Assembly (NCBI GenBank): GCA_900551415.1
Contig: URWB01000041.1
Coordinates: forward strand, 1 to 17,827
Length of the DNA stretch: 17,827 nucleotides
Source of the DNA: an uncultured Eubacteriales bacterium
Lineage (GTDB): Bacteria > Bacillota > Clostridia > Peptostreptococcales > Anaerovoracaceae
Direction of reading: 5' to 3'
Every line of letters begins with the position of its first letter. Position 1 is the stretch's first letter. Of this stretch, positions 1 through 6,765 are shown piece after piece. Both the position numbers and the translations under genes were made by a program. The notes beneath the pieces are model-generated. The model was given only the letters and a program-made list of their open reading frames with translations, made no database searches and was not told the origin of the DNA.

Positions 1-29
1 AAAATCACGACATAAGCGCCTTGCGGAGC

Positions 30-49
30 GCCTGCCATGAATGGCAGGC
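30..49. repeat. Perfect 9-bp inverted repeat with 2-base loop
   Basis: GCCTGCCAT and ATGGCAGGC form a perfect hairpin around a GA loop. Neither strand has a T-run directly after it, so it is not a classic intrinsic terminator by itself. It lies at the left edge, where the neighbouring gene is not visible, so its role is open. Confidence 0.6.
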
Positions 50-54
50 ATGTG

Positions 55-100
55 TGCAAAGGAATCGCAGGTTCCGTTTTGCAAACTTTTGCTCTTTTTT
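55..100 (+). terminator. Possible terminator for an off-window plus-strand gene
   Basis: TGCAAAGGAA (55-64) pairs with TTCC and TTTGCA (72-75, 78-83) with a two-base bulge. A T-rich stretch ending in six T (95-100) follows. The distance from stem to T-run is longer than ideal. This is weak evidence for termination of a gene entering from the left. Confidence 0.25.
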
Positions 101-118
101 CTTATGCCATGAACAAGT

Positions 119-377
119 CAAAGTTCCCATTTCCTTAACTTAGGAGCAAAAAGATGTAATACTTCGCCTTCTTCAATGCCTCTCCCTCTGCTTTTCGGGT
201 CAAAGTGGAGAATTCTTCCACCCCTCATCCTTCTAATTTGTTTTATACAACAATATTTTTTTATTCCCTTTGTCGTTTATAACACTTTTTAGGCATCCTG
301 TCTTCTCTTCCCCCGGCGTCTTCTGTGACAAAGTCTGCCACGTTACATCTTTGGGCGTTTTTTTATCCAAAAAGCGG
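119..377 (+). repeat. Intergenic element copy A (inverted ends, about 260 bp)
   Basis: The left end has CAAAGTTCCCA at 119-129 and CAAAAAGATGTA at 147-158. Both strings recur with identical spacing at 13241 and 13269 (copy B). The right end has the inverse of the inner motif (CGTTACATCTTT, 341-352), followed 24 bp out by a degenerate version of the outer motif. An internal block TTCTAAT-N4-TTTATACA (231-249) is also shared with copy B. The interior is AT-rich with no convincing ORF. The form resembles a MITE or a conserved untranslated RNA or regulatory unit; no transposase is present, and target-site duplications were not evident. Confidence 0.6.
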
Positions 378-404
378 CGCAAACGCAGTGGAAGATGTCG
401 GCAT

Positions 405-527
405 GGTGATTCATGAGCGTAAAAAGGTGATTCATGAGCGCAAAAGGTGATTCGTGAGCAAAAAGGTGATTCATGAGCGCAAAAGGGTGATTCGTGAGCA
501 CAAAAAAGTGATTCATGAGCACAAACA
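405..527 (+). repeat. Six-copy tandem array of about 20 bp units
   Basis: Units start near 405, 426, 446, 465, 486 and 507, with consensus GGTGATTCRTGAGCRCAAAA. Period varies between 19 and 21 because the A-run changes length. The array begins 28 bp after the right end of element A, as the 20-bp array at 13515 does after element B. Short ORFs across it on both strands are low-complexity by-products. There are no unique spacers, so it is not CRISPR. Confidence 0.85.
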
Positions 528-573
528 TAGGGTTCAGGCTCAATGTGGAAAACAGCTGCGTGAAGCTATGATC

Positions 574-828
574 TCAGATATCTTTTTCATTATGTGCGCT
601 TTCGTTATGTGCGCTTCTGCACTTCTCTGCCGCCGCCTGCTTCTCCGCTGTCTGCTTTTCCAATGACGTCCGCTCGAATGCCTGCTTCTCCGCTGTCTGC
701 TTTTCCAATGACGTCCGCTCGAACGCTTGATTTTCCGCCGCTGCCTGCTTCTCCGCCGTCTGCTTCTTCACAGTCCTCCGCTTCACTGCCTGCTTCTCAA
801 CCTTCTGTTTCTCCGCTGCTTCCTTTCG
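574..828 (-). pseudogene. Frameshifted Glu/Lys/Gln/Ala-rich tail behind the 797-1741 gene
   Basis: The membrane protein stops at 797. In the +1 frame, starting inside its last codons near 822-828, the sequence is open to a TGA at 574. It encodes a charged, heptad-like tail of about 80 residues built on the theme EKQTAEKQA, including two 15-residue repeats. The compositional match of the overlapping codons (KEAAEKQ in the shifted frame) suggests this was once the C-terminal extension, cut off by a single-base indel near an AAAGGAA run. Alternatives are programmed frameshifting, a sequencing error, or a chance by-product of the repeat. No separate ribosome site was seen. Confidence 0.35.
635..724. 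repeat. Two-copy 45-bp tandem repeat
   Basis: 635-679 and 680-724 are identical at 44 of 45 positions. The unit is a multiple of three and, on the minus strand, encodes FERTSLEKQTAEKQA twice within the frameshifted tail. Related shorter units (CTGCTTCTCCGC, CTGCCTGCTTCTC) flank it to about 800. Confidence 0.85.
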
Positions 829-1741
829 CGCCGCGCGTAGGGAGCAGCTTCGATGCCTTTGGCATTTTTATCGGCACGTTCATCCCTGTCAGCGCTTTGA
901 TGACCCACAGAAAGAGAAAGAGCACGCCGAGCGGAATGCCGCATGTGGTGACGATCATGACCGCCACGCCCTCCAGCATGTGACTCAGTGAAGCTTGAAA
1001 CCCCGCGACGGTCGTGGAGGCTTTCGTCTTGACAGAATCGGCAGCTTCGCTTGTTTTCTCCGCGATGGAATTCCACATTTTATGGAAGGAAAAGCTTTCT
1101 TCCTCGCTCCCCGCGATCTCTTCCTTTTGGTTTTGATTCTCTGCCTGTTGTTCGGCTAAGCCGCTGTCTTCGGTTTCGCTGTCAGCTTCCGCCGCGCTTG
1201 CCTCTACCGCGGTTTCCTCACCGTATTGGAACTCGTAGGTATTGTTTATGAGGTTCGTCACCGTAGCGCTTGTCGGCACCAACACCCACAACAGTACGCC
1301 GATCATCACGAATTTCGCCGCGATTCTCTTCAGATTGATTCTCTCTCCAAGCGCCGGCACAGCGATACGCAGAAGCAGCAGCAGAAGCGCAAACGGAATC
1401 AGCAGCTTAAAGGTGAGGGAACCCGTCAGGGCGAGCAGGTATTTTTCTATGACGATCGCCGCATATACAATCACCATGTATCCTGCCACATCTGCCAATT
1501 TGTTCGCAATCGGTGTTGTCGCGTCTCCCGGCACGAGTGCCGCCGCGGTTGCCAGCGCGATAGAGGTTCCTGTCATGACGATGGCCTTATTCTCTACCGA
1601 ATCCAGCGTTTCTATCGTTTTGGGATAGTTCGCAGGATTTTCTGCCCATGGCGCGACCGCGAAGAAAGAAATGCAGCCAACAGCCAGGATGACTGTAATG
1701 CATATAATTTTTTTTGTAAACCCTGTAAATTCTCTTTTCAT
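797..1741 (-). CDS. Multi-pass membrane protein of unknown function
   Basis: A 314-residue protein that I do not recognise. The start at 1741 is chosen because AAGGAAAGG lies about 10 bases upstream; the frame stays open further upstream, but that part reads through a hairpin and has no translation signals. Hydrophobic segments are visible at about 11-31 (signal anchor or signal peptide), 86-106, 111-130, 143-163 and 256-283. Between the last two lies an acidic, Glu/Gln/Ala-rich stretch (about 175-217) likely to be an extended or coiled loop. The C-terminus is short and basic, then ends as KGSSGETEG, just where a different frame opens into a coiled-coil-like tail. It follows the GH25 muramidase by about 130 bp with a terminator-like hairpin between, so it may be partly uncoupled from that operon. 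A cell-envelope role is only inferred from the neighbour. Confidence 0.7.
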   Translation of the reverse strand: MKREFTGFTKKIICITVILAVGCISFFAVAPWAENPANYPKTIETLDSVENKAIVMTGTSIALATAAALVPGDATTPIANKLADVAGYMVIVYAAIVIEKYLLALTGSLTFKLLIPFALLLLLLRIAVPALGERINLKRIAAKFVMIGVLLWVLVPTSATVTNLINNTYEFQYGEETAVEASAAEADSETEDSGLAEQQAENQNQKEEIAGSEEESFSFHKMWNSIAEKTSEAADSVKTKASTTVAGFQASLSHMLEGVAVMIVTTCGIPLGVLFLFLWVIKALTGMNVPIKMPKASKLLPTRGAKGSSGETEG

Positions 1742-1774
1742 CCGTACATTTTCCTTTCCTTGCCTCGGATAAGC

Positions 1775-1803
1775 GAAAAGCCCGCAGGCTGCGCAGGCTT
1801 TTC
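1775..1803 (-). terminator. Hairpin between muramidase and membrane protein genes
   Basis: GAAAAGCC (1775-1782) and GGCTTTTC (1796-1803) form an 8-bp stem with an inner GC-rich loop. On the minus strand the descending arm itself supplies the TTTTC run. It could end or attenuate the transcript arriving from the muramidase gene, 70 bp past its stop. The T-run lies inside the stem, so strength is uncertain. Confidence 0.4.
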
Positions 1804-1875
1804 TCTTCGCGCGCATAAGCTCAGCTCTCTCCGCTTCACAGCGCGGGGAGTACCCTCTATGGCGCCTTTTGTTTT

Positions 1876-4005
1876 TTATTTTGTCTTGCTCCAGATTCTG
1901 GCAGCGTAGCGGCACTGCGGCAGTTTGCTGTAAGCTGCCAGACTGCCGTCCTCGTCATAGACCATCACACGTGCCTTATAGTAATAGCGCGTCCCCTTTG
2001 TACCGGCAGTATTGACATAAGTCAGACCGCTGCCGTTGATCTTGCCTTGGTATCCCTTGTTGTAATAGGTCGAACGGAAGAATTTATACTTCACCGTATA
2101 CCCCAGCTCCTTGATCGCATCGATGTCGCCCTCTGTGATCTGCAGGGTAACTTTGACACTGCCGGACGAAGTTTTGACAGAGCTTGCCTTCAGGCGCAGA
2201 GCCTCCACAAGCGCGTCGAGTTCTTCTTCACGTCGTTCATCCGAGATATCGTTGACCGTCAGCGTTACGATCTTCTGTCCTTCGCCGTACAATGCGGTCG
2301 CGGCTGCCGTGACGGTGAACTGCACCACGCCGGCACCGCCGGTCAAATTGACCTGTCCGGTCTCGTCGATCGTCGCGATCGACGGATCACTCGAAGCATA
2401 GCTGAGCTTGCCGTCCCCGTCAGTCTTCGCCTTGAGATTAAAGCCGGAGCCGTCAACATCGCGCGTATAGCGCGTGTAAGCGGTTGTGACCGTCTGTATG
2501 CCGCCTCTGACCTTCAGCGTGAAGGATTCGGAGTCAGCACTGTAATCCGCTGTAGCTGCCGCTTTGACTGTGATCGTGGTTTCTCCGACAGTCTTCGGGG
2601 TAACCGTTCCATCCGCGGAAATCGACGCAACCTCCGGATTGCTTGATTTATAGCTGAGTGCGCTGCCCGCGGGGCTGACCGCGTTCAGGTTGAACGGCGC
2701 ATCCCCCAGCAGCACTTCTGTCTTGCGGTTGCCGATGGTGATGCTCTGCGCACTCTTCTTGATCTGATAGGTTGTCTCTAAGGTTCCGGCATAGTTTCCC
2801 ATCATCTGCACATGTACCGTCGCTGTTCCGACCTCTACCGCGTTGCTGACCGTCCAGGTATAATCCAAGCCGTTTTTCAGCGTCTTGCCGGAAGCATCCT
2901 TCACCGTAATCGAGCCTGGTTTGTTTTCCTTACCCGTATAGACGCGATTCTTCGGCTGTTTGACAGAAAAACCACTCAAATCGCGCGATGGCGCAATCGT
3001 GAACGGCACCAGGGCGTAGTCCGTATACATGCCCATGCCGATGACCATCGCGTAGGCGGTACCGCCCTGCGTATTGCCGACATAACGCACCTTATAGTCT
3101 ACCCCCTCCGTCAGCGCACGGCCACTGTGTGAAACACTCACCTGCGGCGTGAAAGCCTGTCCATTACTATATGTATAGCTGGAACTTCCAACGATAGACG
3201 CCTGTGCGTCAACCATAGAATAAGCAGAAGTTGACACCGGATAAGGATTCAGATACCATACATTGCTGTCCACTCTGCCGCTCATGCCCGCTATGTTGCC
3301 GCCGGACGAATACTGCCAGAATTCGTAAGCGTTGCCGTAGTCGCAGCGCTTATTATACTGTGCGACCCAGATCGGATAGCGCTGGCTGAGCTGGCTGCCG
3401 TCCACCGTCTTGTTCAAAAAATTCAGATTTGCGTACACGCCTGCCTCGAAGCGGCTGTTTTCCCTGATGTAATCGCAGAAGGCTCTGGCATTCTCGGTTG
3501 CCTCGATCTTGGAGATCGTGCCATTGGTAAATCTGCCTTTGGAGGAAGTCGAAAATTCATAATCCATGAAGATCGGCAGGTCGAGGTCGTAACTTCCCAA
3601 AAGTTCAAGCGCGTAGCGCGCCTCGGCTCTTGCCTCCAACGTATTCAAAGCCTGCGAAAAGAAATAGACGCCGACCATCACGCCTGCTGCTTTGGCACCT
3701 TCGATGTGCTTCACAAAGCAGTTGTCCGGATTCATGTTTCCTGCCGCGCCGTAGCCGCGATAGGCCACGCGGATGATGGCAAAATCCACGCCATTTCGCT
3801 TCGCCGCCTGCCAGTCGATAGTCTCCTGGTAAGCCGATACATCGACCCCGTCAACGATGACGCAGTTGTCAAACTGCGCGTTGTGCGTATAGGTACTCCC
3901 CGTGTACCTGGATACCGTTGTCTCGGCCGATGCGAAGGTGCTGCCAAAGACCATCACCGCTGCCAAAACACAGGCCAAAACTTTGCATTTTCTCTGTTTC
4001 CTCAT
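1876..4005 (-). CDS. Secreted GH25 muramidase with bacterial Ig-like domains
   Basis: A peptidoglycan hydrolase (lysozyme type, N-acetylmuramidase) exported to the cell surface. Two adjacent ATGs exist (4008, 4005); GGGG lies 6 bases before the second, which is used here (709 residues). Residues 1-28 form a signal peptide ending FASAE. The GH25 domain spans about 50-252, with the DVSAYQ strand near 55 and the catalytic acidic pair in FMDYEF (D148, E150). Then come a module of about 80 residues with Tyr/Gly-rich strands (260-340), an MBG-like domain (340-417), two Big2-type Ig-like domains (about 418-500 and 505-586, each with the SSDP/SSNP-ATI signature) and a C-terminal Fn3-like domain (590-709). 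No LPXTG or S-layer motif was seen, so attachment is unclear. The gene starts about 28 bp after the acyl-CoA ligase stop and is probably co-transcribed with it. Confidence 0.92.
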   Translation of the reverse strand: MRKQRKCKVLACVLAAVMVFGSTFASAETTVSRYTGSTYTHNAQFDNCVIVDGVDVSAYQETIDWQAAKRNGVDFAIIRVAYRGYGAAGNMNPDNCFVKHIEGAKAAGVMVGVYFFSQALNTLEARAEARYALELLGSYDLDLPIFMDYEFSTSSKGRFTNGTISKIEATENARAFCDYIRENSRFEAGVYANLNFLNKTVDGSQLSQRYPIWVAQYNKRCDYGNAYEFWQYSSGGNIAGMSGRVDSNVWYLNPYPVSTSAYSMVDAQASIVGSSSYTYSNGQAFTPQVSVSHSGRALTEGVDYKVRYVGNTQGGTAYAMVIGMGMYTDYALVPFTIAPSRDLSGFSVKQPKNRVYTGKENKPGSITVKDASGKTLKNGLDYTWTVSNAVEVGTATVHVQMMGNYAGTLETTYQIKKSAQSITIGNRKTEVLLGDAPFNLNAVSPAGSALSYKSSNPEVASISADGTVTPKTVGETTITVKAAATADYSADSESFTLKVRGGIQTVTTAYTRYTRDVDGSGFNLKAKTDGDGKLSYASSDPSIATIDETGQVNLTGGAGVVQFTVTAAATALYGEGQKIVTLTVNDISDERREEELDALVEALRLKASSVKTSSGSVKVTLQITEGDIDAIKELGYTVKYKFFRSTYYNKGYQGKINGSGLTYVNTAGTKGTRYYYKARVMVYDEDGSLAAYSKLPQCRYAARIWSKTK

Positions 4006-4033
4006 CATATTCCCCTTTTCTTTATGTATTTTT

Positions 4034-5758
4034 TTACGCGTAATTCTTTGCTTCTTCCTCTTCCAAAACCCGATAGGCCACCTTGCCAACCAGCGTCTTG
4101 GGCAGACTGTCGCGGAAGTGGATTTCCTTCGGCATCGCGTATTTCGCGACATGCTTCTCACAATAAGCGAGCAGGATTTCGCGCGCCGCATCCTCCGGAA
4201 TCTTGACGTCCGGTTTCAGCACGATGAAAGCCACGACCCTCTGCATCTTGTATGGATCCGGCACACCGATCACACAGCTCATATGCACCAGCTCGTGCGC
4301 GTCGAGCGCGTTTTCAATCTGAGATGGATAAACATTATAGCCGCTGGTGACGATCATGCGCTTGATCCTTTGGCGGAAGTAGATGAAACCGTCCGCGTCC
4401 ATCATGCCAAGGTCTCCGGTATGCAGCCATTTCAGCCCATCCGGATGCCTGCGCAGAGTGTTCGCCGTTTCCTCCGGATTGTTGATGTATTCCATCATCA
4501 TCGTCGGACCGGTCAGGCAGATCTCGCCTTCCTCGCCGTAAGGCACTTCCTCTTCAGTACCCGGTTTGACGATCTTATAGAAGGTATCCGGGAAAGGCAG
4601 TCCGATGCTGCCTTCTTTCGCCCAGTGCGACGGTGTCAGACAGCTCGCGGTCACGCACTCCGTCGTGCCATAACCCTCTCTGACCGGAATCGTCGCGTTG
4701 TGCTCCGCGAGAAATTTGTCGAAACGTTTTTTTAGCTCAATCGACAAAGAATCTCCGCCGCTGAAAACGCCTTTTAAGCAGGAAAGATCCACATGTTTGA
4801 GCGTTTTGAGACGCAGCAGCGCCTCGTAGAGCGTCGGTACACCCGCGATGAAATTCGGCTTGTGCTTTTTGAGCAGCTTCGCGTAGCTCTGCGGATTGAA
4901 GCGCGGGATGAGCAGGCAGCGCCCCCCTTGCGAAAGCATGGAGTGGATGCATACGCCCAGTCCGAAGCCATGGAAGATCGGCATGACAGCCAGCATCTTG
5001 TCCCCCGGCTTGAACATCGGGTTCGTCGCGATGATCTGCTGTCCGAGCGCGTTGAAATTCAGATTTGAAAGCAGGATCCCTTTCATCGTTCCGGTCGTGC
5101 CGCCGCTGTAAAGGATCGCCGCAGGATCGCCCGCCTCGCGCACCACATGATATGGACCGTGATAGTCCGTGCCGTCACGCAGAAATTTTTCCCACCAGAC
5201 AATTTCGGCATTGACGGGAACCTTCTTCACCTTGCGGCCCTCCGCTAGATAATAACCCTTGCGTTTGATCGGGCTGAGCGCGTCCTTGATGCTGGTCAGA
5301 ATCAGACTTCGCAGCTGCACCTTGCCGCGGATATTAGCAAACTTGCCGTAGAACTGATCGAGCGTGAGGCAGACCACACTGGCCGACTCGCGCAAGCAGA
5401 ATTCAATTTCGGATTCACTGGACAGCGGATGTACCATATTGGCAATCGCGCCGACCTTGTTGACGGCATAGAACATGATGACCGCCTGCGGCGCGTTCGG
5501 CATACAGATCGTTACGCTCTCGCCCGCCTTGACACCGATGGCAGCCAGGGCTCTGGCACATTCATCGACCTTGCGGATAAAGTCCTTGTAGCGGATCTTG
5601 CCGCCCATAAAATCATAAGCGATATAATTCGGATAGTTGACCGCGATCTCCGCGACCTTGTCATACATGCTGCCTCGGTAATATTCCAAATGCGCGGGGA
5701 CGCCGCCGAGATTCTTGACCCACGGCGTCTTCACATGCAGGTTTTCAAATTGTTCCAT
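4034..5758 (-). CDS. AMP-forming acyl-CoA ligase (long-chain fatty acid type)
   Basis: A 574-residue ANL-superfamily adenylating enzyme that activates a carboxylic acid with ATP and transfers it to CoA. Core motifs are intact: the P-loop YSGGTTGTMKG (217-227), EGYGTTE (361-367), HTGD (446-449), the hinge region near 463-476 and the C-terminal catalytic lysine in LPKTLVGK (K559). Length and N-terminus fit FadD-like ligases rather than acetyl-CoA synthetases. The start is firm: GAGGAGG sits 6 bases upstream inside the end of the preceding gene, and the two ORFs overlap by 14 bases, implying translational coupling. The partner upstream is a CoA-acyltransferase-like protein, so the ligase probably supplies its acyl-CoA donor. 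The substrate chain cannot be read from the sequence. Confidence 0.93.
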   Translation of the reverse strand: MEQFENLHVKTPWVKNLGGVPAHLEYYRGSMYDKVAEIAVNYPNYIAYDFMGGKIRYKDFIRKVDECARALAAIGVKAGESVTICMPNAPQAVIMFYAVNKVGAIANMVHPLSSESEIEFCLRESASVVCLTLDQFYGKFANIRGKVQLRSLILTSIKDALSPIKRKGYYLAEGRKVKKVPVNAEIVWWEKFLRDGTDYHGPYHVVREAGDPAAILYSGGTTGTMKGILLSNLNFNALGQQIIATNPMFKPGDKMLAVMPIFHGFGLGVCIHSMLSQGGRCLLIPRFNPQSYAKLLKKHKPNFIAGVPTLYEALLRLKTLKHVDLSCLKGVFSGGDSLSIELKKRFDKFLAEHNATIPVREGYGTTECVTASCLTPSHWAKEGSIGLPFPDTFYKIVKPGTEEEVPYGEEGEICLTGPTMMMEYINNPEETANTLRRHPDGLKWLHTGDLGMMDADGFIYFRQRIKRMIVTSGYNVYPSQIENALDAHELVHMSCVIGVPDPYKMQRVVAFIVLKPDVKIPEDAAREILLAYCEKHVAKYAMPKEIHFRDSLPKTLVGKVAYRVLEEEEAKNYA

Positions 5759-6632
5759 AGTCCACCTCCTCGTTTGCCGGTACTTCCAAAAGCCGCGGAT
5801 TTTGCAGCAGATATTTTAAAAGCTTGACGGTTTTGGAATAATAATAGCCGTCCGCGATTCTTTCATCGAGTGTCAGCCCCAGCTGCAGCGTCTCATGCAT
5901 TGTCACCGTACCGTCCGCTTCCCAATGCGGCTGCAGCTTTTTTTCTCCGATTACCACAAAGATGGAGTTCGTACCCCAGTTGGACAGATGGTGATAGCCT
6001 GCTTTGAGACCGATCGAACCGAGATTGGTAATAAAGCAGGTCGCGTAATTCGGATCCGTCTTGATAAGGCTGTATGGCACGCGGCCATAGTAGTCCAGCC
6101 GGTGCAGCACCCACATCACCAGACGCAGGACCGGCCGCGGCAGCCTGCCAAGCATATCCATTCCCGCCGTCGAGTTGTCAATCTTATCGCTACGGCATTC
6201 GTGAATCTCTGCCGCCAGCTTCCTGCGTACATCATCGATAGTCGTTTTTTCATCAAACTCGATGAAGGCCAGCGCCTCGTGCGCGTCATCACGAAACTGC
6301 TTTTTGACCACAAAAGCCAAAGACAGCTTATCTCTTTGATATACTCTGCCCCCTTTGATGAAACGGTTCATCTTCGGTCTGAGGGTGATCGTCTTGACCA
6401 GCGCCGACAGTAACAGATAAAACAGTTTATACGGTTCTTCGCCATCCGGCAGCGCGGCATTCTTCTCTGCAAGATAGCGGTCGATATTCTCAAGATCGAT
6501 GGTTTCGCTGATAAACGCCTCGTTATCGGCACGGTTCGGATAGAGATACGGCATGAACACGTGCAGCGCGTCCAAATCGCGCAGCCATACAGCATCTCTG
6601 CGGTCTCCCCATCGTTTTTTGTTTGTTGTCAT
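5745..6632 (-). CDS. CAT/E2-fold acyltransferase-like protein with altered active-site His
   Basis: A 295-residue protein resembling the catalytic domain of 2-oxoacid dehydrogenase E2 and chloramphenicol acetyltransferase, without lipoyl or subunit-binding domains. The C-terminal signature LTLDERIADG (253-262) matches the E2 motif DHRxxDG, but the catalytic His position is Glu (E257). The central FITNLGSIG (near 205-213) matches the conserved E2 strand. It is therefore either an acyltransferase with different chemistry or a non-catalytic acyl-CoA-binding protein. It is the first gene after the promoter at 6696-6724, with GAGAGGAG 9 bases before its ATG, and its last codons overlap the acyl-CoA ligase. 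That arrangement suggests activation and transfer of an acyl group, perhaps to an envelope or small-molecule acceptor; this is inference. Confidence 0.82.
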   Translation of the reverse strand: MTTNKKRWGDRRDAVWLRDLDALHVFMPYLYPNRADNEAFISETIDLENIDRYLAEKNAALPDGEEPYKLFYLLLSALVKTITLRPKMNRFIKGGRVYQRDKLSLAFVVKKQFRDDAHEALAFIEFDEKTTIDDVRRKLAAEIHECRSDKIDNSTAGMDMLGRLPRPVLRLVMWVLHRLDYYGRVPYSLIKTDPNYATCFITNLGSIGLKAGYHHLSNWGTNSIFVVIGEKKLQPHWEADGTVTMHETLQLGLTLDERIADGYYYSKTVKLLKYLLQNPRLLEVPANEEVDYGTI

Positions 6633-6661
6633 ATACGTTTTCTCCTCTCTGCGCTTGTGGC

Positions 6662-6698
6662 AAAGAAAAATGGTACCTACCCACAGGTAAGTACCATT
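6662..6698 (-). terminator. Terminator-like hairpin just downstream of a promoter (possible attenuator)
   Basis: On the minus strand AATGGTACTTACC pairs with GGTAGGTACCATT (13 bp with one G-U pair, loop TGTG), followed by TTTCTTT. The G-U pair makes the minus-strand hairpin better than the plus-strand one. It lies about 70 bp after the stop of the M20 gene (6766), so it can terminate that transcript. It also begins almost at the predicted start of the next transcript, so it could control read-through into the 6632 operon. Confidence 0.6.
6677..6690. promoter_or_regulatory. Operator-like inverted repeat CTACC-N4-GGTAA
   Basis: CTACC and GGTAA arms lie 4 bases apart at the predicted transcription start. 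The same arms occur 7 bases apart at 6722-6738, overlapping the -35. The pair brackets the promoter, as expected for a repressor acting on both sides. This one is also part of the longer hairpin, so its conservation could reflect RNA structure instead. Confidence 0.35.
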
Positions 6699-6724
6699 AT
6701 AGCATTTTTTTCGTCTGATTTCTA
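6696..6724 (-). promoter_or_regulatory. Sigma-A type promoter for the acyltransferase operon
   Basis: TATAAT (6696-6701) with extended TGC upstream, a 17-bp spacer, and TAGAAA (6719-6724) as the -35. The predicted start is near 6689, about 57 bases before the ATG at 6632. It is flanked by two CTACC-N-GGTAA inverted repeats (6722-6738 and 6677-6690). Confidence 0.6.
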
Positions 6725-6738
6725 CCTGTTTCGGGTAA
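6722..6738. promoter_or_regulatory. Operator-like inverted repeat CTACC-N7-GGTAA
   Basis: Second copy of the CTACC/GGTAA arms, overlapping the -35 hexamer of the 6696-6724 promoter. No regulator gene is adjacent, and the identity of any binding protein is unknown. Confidence 0.35.
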
Positions 6739-6765
6739 TTTTCACAGAGCGCTCCCTGGAAAATC

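Noticed and set aside
405..527. CRISPR array
   Set aside because: Units follow each other directly without unique spacers and differ among themselves. The same holds for the arrays at 13515, 13810, 13960 and 16555; no cas genes are present.
1226..1909. A 227-codon plus-strand ORF opposite the membrane protein
   Set aside because: Composition is Arg/His/Cys/Gln-rich with no domain, typical of an antisense frame.
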